Shown piece by piece: positions 55,533-64,000 of a stretch of 64,000 nucleotides of DNA; positions within the stretch are counted from its first letter, which is position 1, and each line of letters begins with the position of its first letter. The position numbers and the translations under genes were made by a program. The notes below the pieces were generated by a model. The model did no database searches and was not told where the DNA came from. It saw nothing but the letters and a program-made list of their open reading frames with translations. The DNA comes from Rubidibacter lacunae KORDI 51-2 (GTDB lineage: Bacteria; Cyanobacteriota; Cyanobacteriia; Cyanobacteriales; Rubidibacteraceae): NCBI RefSeq assembly GCF_000473895.1, contig NZ_ASSJ01000006.1:1-64000 (forward strand), read 5' to 3'.

Positions 55533-57683
55533 TTAGGCAAGGGTAAATTCCTCGGCCAGACCGCTATTGGTAACAGCATCTAACACGGCGGGCTGGAGAT
55601 TAGTTAGGGTAATGGCAAAGTCCGAACCGTAGCGCTGTTTGGTTACAGTTAGATAGGTCAAGCCCACTACGGCGATCGCCTGTAAATTGCTTAAATCGAG
55701 CACGAGTCCCTTAACGCCGTGGAGTTTTTCGATCTGCTCGCGGAGGGACTGTAAGCCGGGTTTGTCCAAATTGCCCGCTAAGGCGAGGGTCGCGATGCCG
55801 TCCTCGAAGGCCAACACATCGGCATCAAAATCGCTGCCGGCAGGGGTAATACGACAGCGGACCTCACGCATTTCCCGGTCGATAGGCAGGGTAACAGTCA
55901 GCCCGTCGCGATCGAAATTGTCGTAAAGTTGCCCGTCGATCCAGACTTCTGTCAGCTGGACGCTGCCTGCTGGAAGGATATCCGGAGCCACGCGCAACAG
56001 GTTGTCCTCAAACGCTCCGGGTTGGGGACTGAAATACAGATCTAGGGGCTCCTGGTTGTTGAGCAGATTGGTGTAGGTTGCTGCTAGGAAACAAAGCTCG
56101 AAGGAGTGGTAACCAGCCATGGAGTGACTCCCCTTGTCACGCTCCGTACCTAGGGCGTAGGGTTGACCGTTGGCGAGGACGTTGAAGTAAATGCCCCCCT
56201 CTTCATAGTCCAGAAACCAGGCGTTGTAGAAGGCTGCTCCCTCCCGGGCATAGCGCAAATATTCGGGTTTGTCACCGTAGACCCCAGCCAGGATGTAGTA
56301 AGCCAGAATCCCTTGCTCCTGCTGCCACCAGGCTTTGCGATCGTGCCAGACCAGTCGGTAGAACTCTTCGCCGTTCTTGAGGGTCCGCTCCATCATGTCG
56401 TACCAACCGCCCCTCAGGCGATCGCAACCGACACCGGGGATGATGTCGGCGATTTTATGGGCGAAGTCTCGGTAGGAGTCTTTTGCCTTGAGACTTTGCA
56501 TCCGGGTCAGATTCCAGGCGACTTTGAGGTTGTGACCGACGACGCAGCGGGCCTTGTGGATGCCCCAGTTCAGGTCGTGGCTCCAGTCCCCATGGAATTT
56601 TTCGTTCATGAAGGGGCTGTAGTCGTAGTCGGGGAAGTACTGACAGATCAGATCGAAGCAGTATTCTAAAAAGTCGGCATATTCCGGTTTGCCCGTAGCG
56701 AGCCAGAGGTTAATCAAGTAAGCCGGGGCGTGGTCGCCGATGGAATTCCAGTTTTTGCGCTCCTTGTTGATGCCCAGGGACTCGGCGTGGGGCGAGAGGG
56801 TCACCGGATCGATGTGCGAATAGTACCCGCCCTGGGGACCGCGATCCTTAAAGTAGCGGTGCAAAAACGCGATCGTTGCTTCAATGTCCCGTAGAATATC
56901 GCGATCGCCAGTGAGACGGTAGGTTTGGGTCAGACCCGCTAGGGCGTAGATTTGCTCGTAACAGGGGATGGCGTTGCCGCCTTCATTGCCCCCGGCAGTG
57001 GAAGCCAGATACTTGCGCACGGAGCCATCGGGTTGGAGGGCAATTTCGCTATACCAGAAACAGGTTCTCTCGCTGGTGTTGCGAAAACTAAAGTGCTCCT
57101 GCATATAATGACAGCCCTTGACGGCGGCTTCCAAGCCCCGCTCGTCCCCGGTCATCATGTAAGCGGTAGCGAATCCGTAGATCAGCCGGGAGATAGTATC
57201 CAAGTTTTGGAGATTGTCTAACTTGGTGCCCTCGGCGCTGAGATCGGTGCGAAAGTTGCGAAAATCGATGGCGTTGCCTTTGCTCAGACCGAATTGACTC
57301 TCTAAATAAAAGTTCAAGAGTTGCTGAATTTGCCGGACCCACCAGTTTTGGCTCTCAAAGCGCAGAGTGGTTGCATCCCGTCCGAACAGGACTAGATGTT
57401 TAGCCTCAAACTTGACGCCACTCGCCTCAGGGTAAAAAATACCGTAGGCATGGATAAAGCGACCTTCAACTAAAATATCTTGCATGCTGGGTGCCATCAA
57501 AAACGGCTCCCCCAGGTTACGCACCATTTCGGCGTAGCAGGCTTCGGTAACCTTGACCTCGTATTTGCGCTCATCGGAGGTCTGCAGCGTCATCATCCCT
57601 TGGCAGTCAAACTCCTCGGGGAAATCGACTTTGGTGATGTAACCGGCAATGAGATCGGAAAAGGTGAAGTTAAGGGGGTTCAT
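55533..57683 (-). CDS. N-acylglucosamine 2-epimerase-family protein fused to a STAS domain
   Basis: From ATG 57683 the protein has 716 residues. An N-terminal domain (about 1-115) precedes an (alpha/alpha)6 barrel at about 120-560 of the AGE/glucan-epimerase type (GGNEGGNAIPCYEQIYALAG; NSIGDHAPAYLINLWLATG; WWQQEQGILAYYIL). A C-terminal STAS-like domain at about 620-716 (GVKGLVLDLSNLQAIAVVGLTYL; TLTNLQPAVLDAVTNSGLAEEF) follows. In phosphorylatable STAS proteins the motif is DSSGL; here it is AVVGL, so the serine is lost. It is last of a six-gene operon, 43 bases after glgX. Substrate unknown; a sugar or glycogen-linked task is inferred. Confidence 0.82.
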   Translation of the reverse strand: MNPLNFTFSDLIAGYITKVDFPEEFDCQGMMTLQTSDERKYEVKVTEACYAEMVRNLGEPFLMAPSMQDILVEGRFIHAYGIFYPEASGVKFEAKHLVLFGRDATTLRFESQNWWVRQIQQLLNFYLESQFGLSKGNAIDFRNFRTDLSAEGTKLDNLQNLDTISRLIYGFATAYMMTGDERGLEAAVKGCHYMQEHFSFRNTSERTCFWYSEIALQPDGSVRKYLASTAGGNEGGNAIPCYEQIYALAGLTQTYRLTGDRDILRDIEATIAFLHRYFKDRGPQGGYYSHIDPVTLSPHAESLGINKERKNWNSIGDHAPAYLINLWLATGKPEYADFLEYCFDLICQYFPDYDYSPFMNEKFHGDWSHDLNWGIHKARCVVGHNLKVAWNLTRMQSLKAKDSYRDFAHKIADIIPGVGCDRLRGGWYDMMERTLKNGEEFYRLVWHDRKAWWQQEQGILAYYILAGVYGDKPEYLRYAREGAAFYNAWFLDYEEGGIYFNVLANGQPYALGTERDKGSHSMAGYHSFELCFLAATYTNLLNNQEPLDLYFSPQPGAFEDNLLRVAPDILPAGSVQLTEVWIDGQLYDNFDRDGLTVTLPIDREMREVRCRITPAGSDFDADVLAFEDGIATLALAGNLDKPGLQSLREQIEKLHGVKGLVLDLSNLQAIAVVGLTYLTVTKQRYGSDFAITLTNLQPAVLDAVTNSGLAEEFTLA

Positions 57684-57725
57684 TGTGAATCTAACTCCTA
57701 TAAATAGCAATTCAAGCGGACGGAT

Positions 57726-59822
57726 TTACACCGGTTTTGCATCGAGGATGACTACGCTCCGGGCAGTCAATAAGTAGCGACTGTCTGTGATGGGTATTTC
57801 TTTGCCGAGGGGGGTGATGTCCTGAGGAGACGGCAGGGCCGTATCCACGGAGCGGTGCCATTGGCGACCGGGAATAGAGGGCAGAGCAAAGCTCAAGCTA
57901 TCCCAATACATATTCAGCATCACGTGCACGTCGGGATCGTCACCAAAGCCCCCCAGAGTAAAGGCCAGTGACCGAGACTGAGGGTCGTCCCAGCCTGGCT
58001 GGCCGAGCTCTGTACCGTGCCAGGTGATGTCGGCTACGCCCCGGTTGTTGACGGCACCGGTGAAATAGCGCGATCGCACCAGCTCTTTAAAATGCCGGCG
58101 GCGACCCATAGCGATTTGCCAAAACCTCAACAGGTCTTGATTTTCCTCGACTTGTTTCCAGTCAAACCAGCTCAACTCGTTATCTTGGCAGTAAGCGTTA
58201 TTGTTGCCATTTTGGGTTCGCCCCACCTCATCACCCATCACCAACATGGGAGTGCCTTGAGAAACCAAGAGAATGGTGGCAAAGTTTTTAAGCTGGCGCC
58301 GACGCAGATCCTCAATCCACCGATCGTCTGTGGGGCCCTCAGCACCACAGTTCCAGCTTAGGTTTTCGTTGATACCATCATTGTTGCCTTCGCCGTTGGC
58401 TTCGTTGTGCTTGTTGTTGTAGGCAACCAAGTCGTAGAGGGTAAAGCCGTCGTGGGCCACGATGAAGTTGACGCTGTTGACAGGGCTATGACCCCGCCAT
58501 TGATACAAGTCGGCACTCCCTGCCAGTCGGCTGGCTACTTCCCCCACTAGACCTGGATCGCCTTTCACGAAGCGGCGGATAGCATCGCGATATTTGCCAT
58601 TCCACTCCGCCCACCGGTAACCGGGAAAGTAGCCGATTTGGTACAAACCTGCCGCATCCCAAGCTTCAGCGATCACCTTGGTGTGGGCGAGATCCTCATC
58701 CAACTCGATCGCCCAGATCGCCGGAGGATGTTCTAGAGGCGTGCCATCCTCGCCCCGGGAGAGAACCGAGCCCTCGTCAAAGCGGAAGCCATCCACGTGC
58801 ATTTCCTTGACCCAGTAGCGCAGGCAGTCAAGTATCAGCTTTTCCCCAATGGGATGATTGCAGTTAAACGTATTTCCGCAGCCGGTGTAATCGTAATAGT
58901 ATTGGCGATTGCCGGGAACGAGGTAATAATAGGTGCGGTTGTCGATGCCGCGGAAAGAAAAAGTCGGACCTTGATGATTGCCCTCGTCGGTGTGATTAAA
59001 AACTACATCAAGAATGACTTCAATTCCCGCTCGGTGGAGGGCTTTGACAAGATCCCGAAACTCCCGCACGTGGTCCCCCGTTTCTGGGTTGACACAGTAA
59101 GTGGGGTGGGGAGCAAAGTAGCTCATGGTGCTGTAACCCCAGTAATTGTGGAGTTCCTGACCGTTGACCGTGCGGAGGACATCGGTGCTGTCAAACTCAA
59201 AGATCGGTAACAGTTCGACGGCAGTGATTCCCAATGCTTGGAGATAGGGGATTTTTTCGCGCAGTCCCGCAAAGGTGCCGGGATGTTTGACACCAGAACT
59301 GGGAGACCGGGTAAATCCGCCCACGTGTAGCTCGTAGATAATCGACTCGTTAATGGGACGACCCAAAGGCCGGTCCCCTTCCCAGTCGTAGTTGTCGGTA
59401 TCGATCGCCACGCATCGCATGGAGGCGGCCATGTTATCGCCGGGAACACAAGCTTTACCGCGATTCCAGAGAGTCTTGTTGTTTCCTTTGGCGTAGGGGT
59501 CGAGCAAGACTTTCTCCGAGTCGAAGCGATCGCCTTGGCTCGCGTCCGTCGGTCCATTCACGCGATAGGCATAGTGGGTACCGGCTGGCAGTCCTTCGAC
59601 AAAGACATGCCAAAAGTGAAACGTCCGGTGGGCGTTCGGATCGAAGGAGACGATTTGAAAGGGCTCGACCGCATCGTGGTGTTCGAAGAGGAGCAATTCA
59701 ACTTGGGTCGCCCGCTCGGAAAACAGTGAAAAGTTGATGCCGTCAGGTTTGACTGTTGCCCCTAACGGGTAGGAACTACCGCCTGAGATAGTGTATTTGG
59801 GCTTAGCTGTGGTTGAATTCAT
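57726..59822 (-). CDS. glgX: glycogen debranching enzyme, GlgX/isoamylase family
   Basis: The 698-residue GH13 enzyme cleaves alpha-1,6 branches of glycogen or limit dextrin. N-terminal CBM48 region GSSYPLGATVKPDGINFSLF. Catalytic regions: DVVFNHTDEGN (region I), GFRFDEGSVL (nucleophile Asp in region II), VIAEAWDA (acid Glu), and VNFIVAHDGFTLYDLV (region IV). Size is normal. It lies 24 bases after the DJ-1 gene. Glycogen breakdown in the dark supplies carbon and energy in cyanobacteria. Confidence 0.93.
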   Translation of the reverse strand: MNSTTAKPKYTISGGSSYPLGATVKPDGINFSLFSERATQVELLLFEHHDAVEPFQIVSFDPNAHRTFHFWHVFVEGLPAGTHYAYRVNGPTDASQGDRFDSEKVLLDPYAKGNNKTLWNRGKACVPGDNMAASMRCVAIDTDNYDWEGDRPLGRPINESIIYELHVGGFTRSPSSGVKHPGTFAGLREKIPYLQALGITAVELLPIFEFDSTDVLRTVNGQELHNYWGYSTMSYFAPHPTYCVNPETGDHVREFRDLVKALHRAGIEVILDVVFNHTDEGNHQGPTFSFRGIDNRTYYYLVPGNRQYYYDYTGCGNTFNCNHPIGEKLILDCLRYWVKEMHVDGFRFDEGSVLSRGEDGTPLEHPPAIWAIELDEDLAHTKVIAEAWDAAGLYQIGYFPGYRWAEWNGKYRDAIRRFVKGDPGLVGEVASRLAGSADLYQWRGHSPVNSVNFIVAHDGFTLYDLVAYNNKHNEANGEGNNDGINENLSWNCGAEGPTDDRWIEDLRRRQLKNFATILLVSQGTPMLVMGDEVGRTQNGNNNAYCQDNELSWFDWKQVEENQDLLRFWQIAMGRRRHFKELVRSRYFTGAVNNRGVADITWHGTELGQPGWDDPQSRSLAFTLGGFGDDPDVHVMLNMYWDSLSFALPSIPGRQWHRSVDTALPSPQDITPLGKEIPITDSRYLLTARSVVILDAKPV

Positions 59823-59846
59823 AGGAAATACTTGGTGAGGATTGAC

Positions 59847-60416
59847 TTACTCTTGGGCAAGCAGCTCGATGATTTTGTGGGCGAACAAACCGGCTTGGGC
59901 ACCGGTTCGCCCCGTCACTAGATCGCCATCAACAACTATGTCCTGGTCCTGGTATAAGGCACCGTAAGCCAAAGCGTCACCGTGAAGATTATTATGACAA
60001 GTCAAAGGGCGTCCACGAATCAGTTCTGGTGCCGGTGCTGTCAACCACAGTGCATGACAGATCAAACCTTTGAGGATTTTTTTGTTTGTAAAAGCTCGCT
60101 GGAGAAATTCGGTGGCAGGGGGAAGTTTAGTGACATCCGCTGTATAGCGGAGGCGGTCGGATACAAACGCAGAAGGGACAATAATCGCAGCAAAACTAGC
60201 TAGTTCCTTATCGCTCATGTCCTCAAAGGATTCATGACATTCAAAGGGAGCTTGAAATTCATGGCCTTTGAAGGTGATTGATGACTGCCCCCACAGTCTA
60301 GTGAGAAAATGTAGGTCTGCGCCTTCCTCAGGAAATCGATAACTGTAGTACCAAATTTCGCGCTCGTAGAAATCACTTTCGAGCAGAATACCGATTTTCT
60401 TGCCATTAAGTTTCAT
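59847..60416 (-). CDS. DJ-1/PfpI superfamily protein
   Basis: The 189-residue protein of the class I glutamine-amidotransferase-like fold has the nucleophile elbow KGLICHALWLTAPAPELI with a reactive Cys (PfpI-type CxH), an early acidic residue in GILLESDFYERE and a C-terminal TGRTGAQAGLFAHKIIEL. Members act as glyoxalases, deglycases, proteases or chaperones. Its place between ankyrin and glgX genes suggests control of carbohydrate damage or signalling, but this is inference. Confidence 0.82.
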   Translation of the reverse strand: MKLNGKKIGILLESDFYEREIWYYSYRFPEEGADLHFLTRLWGQSSITFKGHEFQAPFECHESFEDMSDKELASFAAIIVPSAFVSDRLRYTADVTKLPPATEFLQRAFTNKKILKGLICHALWLTAPAPELIRGRPLTCHNNLHGDALAYGALYQDQDIVVDGDLVTGRTGAQAGLFAHKIIELLAQE

Positions 60417-60464
60417 GATTGGGACTCGATATTAATTAAGTTTCTCGAATGGGATCGAGGGGGG

Positions 60465-61526
60465 CTAAGCATCAATTGCTGAACGCAACAAATCCGCTAT
60501 TTCGAGATAGCCGTATTCGATAGCTAGATCGAGGGGCGTCTTGCCGTTGTGGGCAACTAGATTGGGACGTGCCCCGGCCGCCAACAAACTCTTAACCGTG
60601 GCAGTATGTCCGTGCCAGACTGCATCATGAAGGGCGCTATAGCCGTTGTAAGGACCTTGGGCATCGAGTTCCAGACCGGCAGAGATTAATCTCTCTAATA
60701 CTGCGCTGTGGCCCCGATAAGCGGCTTTGTGCCCCGGCGTTGCTTTCATGATGCGATCGACAAGGTGGGGATCTGCCCCTGCGGCGAGTAATGCCTCGAC
60801 AAGTTGAGTTTCCCCTGCAAGACTGGCTGCGAGCAATGGGGTCGTTCCGTCGTCAGGGGTTCCGGTCGACGGTAGGCGTTGATTAACGTCATCGCCTTCT
60901 GCTAGTGCTTCGTGCAACGTCGTGAGATCCCGGGCCTGCACCGCAGCCATGAGACGGTTTCCCGCTATCCGTTGGCGATCGCGAGCTTCCCGGTCCTCAA
61001 CCAGTGCCCGCATTCGGGCGATCACCTGTTCTTGAGCCGGAGAGTCCGAGGACGCGGGAGCCCCAGAGCTCGTCCCGATAAAGTCCGCAAGACTGCCTCC
61101 GTAACTGGTGGTTAGAGCGGTATTGGCACCGCGATCGAGGAGCAATGCCACCATGGCCGGTTGCTTATTCCAAGCTGCATCCATCAAAGGCGTATGCCCC
61201 AGAACTGCCGAGCGCAGATCGATAAAAGCCCCGGCTTCAAGTAGAAGGCGCGCCCCATCAGGAATGCCCCGTTGGGCTGCTTTGTGGAGGGCCGAAGCCC
61301 CCATGCGACTGTCTAGAACGTGAACGTCGGCACCAGCCGTTAGCAATATCTCCAGCAGTTGTAGATATCCGCGTCCGGCAGCGACCATTAAAGGTGTTAA
61401 TCCCAAAGGATTTTTCTGGTTTACGGCTACCCCACCCTGGAGGAACTCACTAACAGCTGCCAAATCATTGGCAACAATGGCTTGTTCAAAGGCGGTTGTC
61501 ACAGGTATTGAATCGGTAATTGCCAT
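60465..61526 (-). CDS. ankyrin-repeat protein
   Basis: A 353-residue protein with about seven ankyrin repeats in two groups (GLTPLMVAAGRGYLQLLEILLTAGADV... and TPLLAASLAGETQLVEALLAAGAD...), split by a linker at about 150-210 rich in Ser and Ala followed by a charged stretch (ARMRALVEDREARDRQR). No signal peptide. Ankyrin domains bind proteins, so it probably bridges or regulates other products of the operon. Stop-to-start gaps of 48 and 21 bases on either side keep it within the operon. Confidence 0.85.
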   Translation of the reverse strand: MAITDSIPVTTAFEQAIVANDLAAVSEFLQGGVAVNQKNPLGLTPLMVAAGRGYLQLLEILLTAGADVHVLDSRMGASALHKAAQRGIPDGARLLLEAGAFIDLRSAVLGHTPLMDAAWNKQPAMVALLLDRGANTALTTSYGGSLADFIGTSSGAPASSDSPAQEQVIARMRALVEDREARDRQRIAGNRLMAAVQARDLTTLHEALAEGDDVNQRLPSTGTPDDGTTPLLAASLAGETQLVEALLAAGADPHLVDRIMKATPGHKAAYRGHSAVLERLISAGLELDAQGPYNGYSALHDAVWHGHTATVKSLLAAGARPNLVAHNGKTPLDLAIEYGYLEIADLLRSAIDA

Positions 61527-61547
61527 TATTTTTACCTGCCTTCTTCA

Positions 61548-62018
61548 CTAAGTGTTCGCACCGCTAATTCCAGCAGACCCTTCCATGGGAGTGATGAGAT
61601 GGACAATGTGACTCTCAATGGCAGGCTTGAAGGTCTGAGGCGATCGCTTCACGACCCACAGATGAGTCGAATAGTATCCAAGCCAGGTGCTGAATGCGGC
61701 GGGCGACTCCCAGGTTTTAGCTTCCCAATGGACCACCAGTTGGAGATCCGCTTGGCTCCCGTCAGGTGATAGTTTGATTTCAATGGCTTGAACCTCATGG
61801 GTCTGGTCGAAGTAGCAGGCTAAAACCGTGTTGCGATACCAATCAGCAAAAGCATCATGACCGCGGAGTTCTGCCTCGGGATACTTAACCAATGAATTAG
61901 GCAATAGTCGTGAAAGAACGGTTTCGAGGGGTTGATGGTCATTGAGTCCTCGGAACCACTCTGTTACAAATGTCCGGACCTCGGTTTGGGTTAACGGAGC
62001 CAACTCAGTCATCACCAT
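61548..62018 (-). CDS. NTF2/SnoaL-like protein
   Basis: A 156-residue protein of the cone-shaped NTF2/SnoaL fold: VRTFVTEWFRGLNDHQPLETVLSRLLP at the start, GHDAFADWYRNTVLACYFDQTHEVQAIEIKL in the middle, and strand LQLVVHWEAKTW. Such proteins are small enzymes or ligand carriers with variable chemistry. The start at ATG 62018 lies 34 bases after the decarboxylase stop. Function here unknown. Confidence 0.72.
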   Translation of the reverse strand: MVMTELAPLTQTEVRTFVTEWFRGLNDHQPLETVLSRLLPNSLVKYPEAELRGHDAFADWYRNTVLACYFDQTHEVQAIEIKLSPDGSQADLQLVVHWEAKTWESPAAFSTWLGYYSTHLWVVKRSPQTFKPAIESHIVHLITPMEGSAGISGANT

Positions 62019-62052
62019 GAATCTATCCTTTTGTGCAAAACCACTTGAGAAA

Positions 62053-63759
62053 CTATTGACCGCAGCGCACGCCTACCAATTCCGGATGAACGTCGCCTTC
62101 TAGAACCAAATCAATAAGGAAGGGCCCCGGATGCGCCACGGCTTTTGCGATCGCCGGGGCGATATCTTTCGGCACTTCAACTCGACAGGCTTCCACCCCC
62201 AGAGATCGAGCAAGTTGAGCAAAATTGATAGTCGGTTTGGAGAGATCGAAACTTAACGGAAAGTCGTGTCGAGGAATATCTCGCTCTTGCCAATAGGCAC
62301 TGACGTTTAGCTGCAGTAGTCGATAAGAACTGTTGTTGCAGATGACAAACTTTGCATCCACATTGTGGCGAGCGGCGCTCCAGAGGGCTTGGATGGTGTA
62401 CATAGCTCCGCCGTCGCCTGTAAATCCCCAGACTGGGCGATTGGGATTAGCCAGTTTGACGCCGATCGCGCCGGGAATGCCAACGCCCAGAGAACCGCCA
62501 CGAGTTAAGAAATAAGAGCCTGGTTCGGTAAAGCTGAGATAACGGCTGATGGGCGGAGAATTGGTTAGGGCTTCATCAAAAACGATAGTCTCGGGCAGTA
62601 GCTGCGTTGCCAGTTCTTCCATGAAGGAGGAAAAATGTAATGGGACTTTCCCTTTCAACGCTCGATCCTGCTCCAATTGCGCTTGTTTTTTCTCCTGCTT
62701 TGCTTTACCGATTTGTGCGAGACGTTGCGCCGCTTGCTGGCGTTGCTCTGGAGTCATTCTCTGGCCGAGCAAGTCGGCAAGTTTAGCGAGTGTTAATTTT
62801 GGATCGCTAACCAAACCCAGATCGACGGGGTGATTCTTGGCGATTTCATAGGCATTCAGATCGATATGAACTGTCTTGGCTCCCGGAGCAAAAATATCTC
62901 CTAGTTCCGGAAATACCTCTGGCAATATATAGGTGCCGCAAACAAGGTTGACATCGCCTTTGCTAGCGATCGGTTTGCTGTGGTAGCCGAACATATGACC
63001 GGTCGAGCCCTGGTAGAGAGGATGCTCTAATGAAATATTGACCTCTCCGGCATCCGCACTCCAAACCTCAGCGCCCAGAAGTTCCGCTACTGCTGTCAAC
63101 TCTGCTTGGGCACCGGAGTAGGCAATGCCATCTCCGATGTAGACCATAGGCTTGTTGCCGTTGAGAAGCAGTTCTGCGGCTTTTTCCAGTAGTCCCTCAT
63201 CCGGAATTGTGCGCGTAGACGGCAAGCTGGTCGGCCGGACTGTTTCTACTGATGGCGCGTCGGTAATATCTTCCGGAAGGCAAACGTACACCGGTCCCAT
63301 AGGTGGCGTAGCTGCAATTTTGATAGCTTGACGCAACACCCTAAGCAGCGATCGCGGGTCCTTCACCATTGCCGCCCACTTTGTCACGGGTTTGGCAAAC
63401 GCCACTAGATCTCCCGCCATTTGAGCGTCTAAGCCTTGAAAACGAAGTCCGGCATCGCCCCCAATTACCACCAACGGTGAATGACCTCGCATTGCCTGGT
63501 AAAGCGCGCCAATCGTGTTACCTAGTCCCGGCGTACTGTGAATTTGTACGAGAGTTGGCCTCTGGGTTGCTCTGGCGTAGCCGTCTGCTGTCATCAGAGC
63601 AATAGTTTCCTGAAGTGTGAGGATATATTTGAGGTTTGGATAACTGCCAAGTGCATCCAGAAATCCTTGCTCGACGGTGCCGGGATTGCCAAACATGTAG
63701 TGCATGCCATCGGCAAGAAATTGCTCGAGAATCGCAAAGCGACCGGTTTTCTGAGACAT
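62053..63759 (-). CDS. ThDP-dependent enzyme, benzoylformate decarboxylase/acetolactate synthase-like
   Basis: The 568-residue protein has three thiamine-diphosphate domains. N-terminal PYR domain: MFGNPGTVEQGFLDALGSY with ThDP-activating Glu in YILTLQETIALMTADGYAR. Central domain about 190-330. C-terminal PP domain: GDGGAMYTIQALWSAARHNVDAKFVICNNSSY (GDG...NN motif). It resembles benzoylformate decarboxylase, with Thr where BFDC has catalytic Ser in NPGS, so the substrate may differ. It is first of the six-gene operon; all five following genes are on the same strand with gaps under 50 bases. Its upstream 240 bases (63760-64000) lack a recognised gene. Confidence 0.85.
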   Translation of the reverse strand: MSQKTGRFAILEQFLADGMHYMFGNPGTVEQGFLDALGSYPNLKYILTLQETIALMTADGYARATQRPTLVQIHSTPGLGNTIGALYQAMRGHSPLVVIGGDAGLRFQGLDAQMAGDLVAFAKPVTKWAAMVKDPRSLLRVLRQAIKIAATPPMGPVYVCLPEDITDAPSVETVRPTSLPSTRTIPDEGLLEKAAELLLNGNKPMVYIGDGIAYSGAQAELTAVAELLGAEVWSADAGEVNISLEHPLYQGSTGHMFGYHSKPIASKGDVNLVCGTYILPEVFPELGDIFAPGAKTVHIDLNAYEIAKNHPVDLGLVSDPKLTLAKLADLLGQRMTPEQRQQAAQRLAQIGKAKQEKKQAQLEQDRALKGKVPLHFSSFMEELATQLLPETIVFDEALTNSPPISRYLSFTEPGSYFLTRGGSLGVGIPGAIGVKLANPNRPVWGFTGDGGAMYTIQALWSAARHNVDAKFVICNNSSYRLLQLNVSAYWQERDIPRHDFPLSFDLSKPTINFAQLARSLGVEACRVEVPKDIAPAIAKAVAHPGPFLIDLVLEGDVHPELVGVRCGQ

Positions 63760-64000
63760 AGTTTTCGAGGAAAACTCCGATAACAGTTGGTGTAAGCAAA
63801 AGCGAAAATTCTAGAAAGTGAGCGTTCTAGGATCCGACCCGTCAAACAAGCCTGAAGGAACTGGGTTTCGTGCAAGCTCGAGTCTTAAAGTTTGTACCCT
63901 AAGCAATGCGGAAATCGAAATCTCTCATATTGTTTAGTTTCCAGCCAAACTCACAAATCAGTTCTTCCGTAGAGTCTTTTGGGCGAACTGGTAGTTAGCA
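63760..64000. other. upstream region of the six-gene operon, to the window edge
   Basis: No gene seen; presumably contains the operon promoter. No motif identified. Confidence 0.3.

Overview
The window looks like a cyanobacterial chromosome segment. It is dense in the octamer GCGATCGC (HIP1), a hallmark of many cyanobacteria. It also carries genes found mainly in cyanobacteria or oxygenic phototrophs: the Rubisco accumulation factor Raf1, the SulP bicarbonate transporter BicA, an RpaB/Ycf27-type response regulator, and FtsZ/FtsQ of cyanobacterial type. I did not compute base composition and cannot name the genus. I found no rRNA or tRNA gene and no CRISPR array.

Layout. 0.2-5.1 kb: a CPA2 cation/proton antiporter with UspA domains, a small secreted protein, thiD and ftsZ. 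5.4-6.2 kb: a decayed IS1-family element lying between ftsZ and ftsQ. 6.3-12.2 kb: ftsQ, a carboxyl-terminal processing protease, a phosphoribulokinase-family paralogue, a second decayed IS1 copy (with an extra repeat inside it) and a dienelactone hydrolase. 12.6-20.1 kb: truB, a ribbon-helix-helix protein, rpaB, a MoaB-like protein, leuS, a MiaE-type tRNA hydroxylase and ispF. 20.2-25.4 kb: a NAD block on the minus strand (nadE, a Nudix-related regulator, nadD, pncB). 26.0-30.2 kb: a MoxR / DUF58 / DUF4350 / DUF4129 operon. 30.5-36.6 kb: a TMEM14 protein, raf1 with a frameshift in an A7 run, tgt, a conserved hypothetical, cobS and a TIGR03943 protein.

36.7-48.8 kb has fewer HIP1 sites and more gene-poor DNA. 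It holds a methyltransferase-like gene, a very unusual membrane protein with two cyclic-nucleotide-binding domains set inside a ZIP-like transporter fold, a DUF697 GTPase, bicA, and a seven-gene Mnh/Mrp-type Na+/H+ antiporter cluster with one extra small membrane protein. The antiporter would maintain the Na+ gradient that drives BicA bicarbonate uptake. 48.9-54.3 kb: an Omp85-type barrel without POTRA domains, a CPBP protease, ahcY and an ExoD protein. 54.5-54.64 kb: a short element bounded by inverted repeats (MITE-like). 54.6-55.3 kb: a TMEM175-type channel.

55.5-63.8 kb is a compact six-gene minus-strand operon, and with the ZIP/cNMP fusion it is the most interesting part of the window. 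In transcription order it encodes a ThDP-dependent decarboxylase-like enzyme, an NTF2/SnoaL-like protein, an ankyrin-repeat protein, a DJ-1/PfpI protein, a GlgX-type glycogen debranching enzyme, and an N-acylglucosamine-2-epimerase-family protein fused to a STAS domain that lacks the usual phosphorylated serine. It recalls the icfG neighbourhood of Synechocystis (epimerase, STAS protein, glgX), with the regulatory domain fused on and new partners added. A role in carbon or glycogen management is inference.
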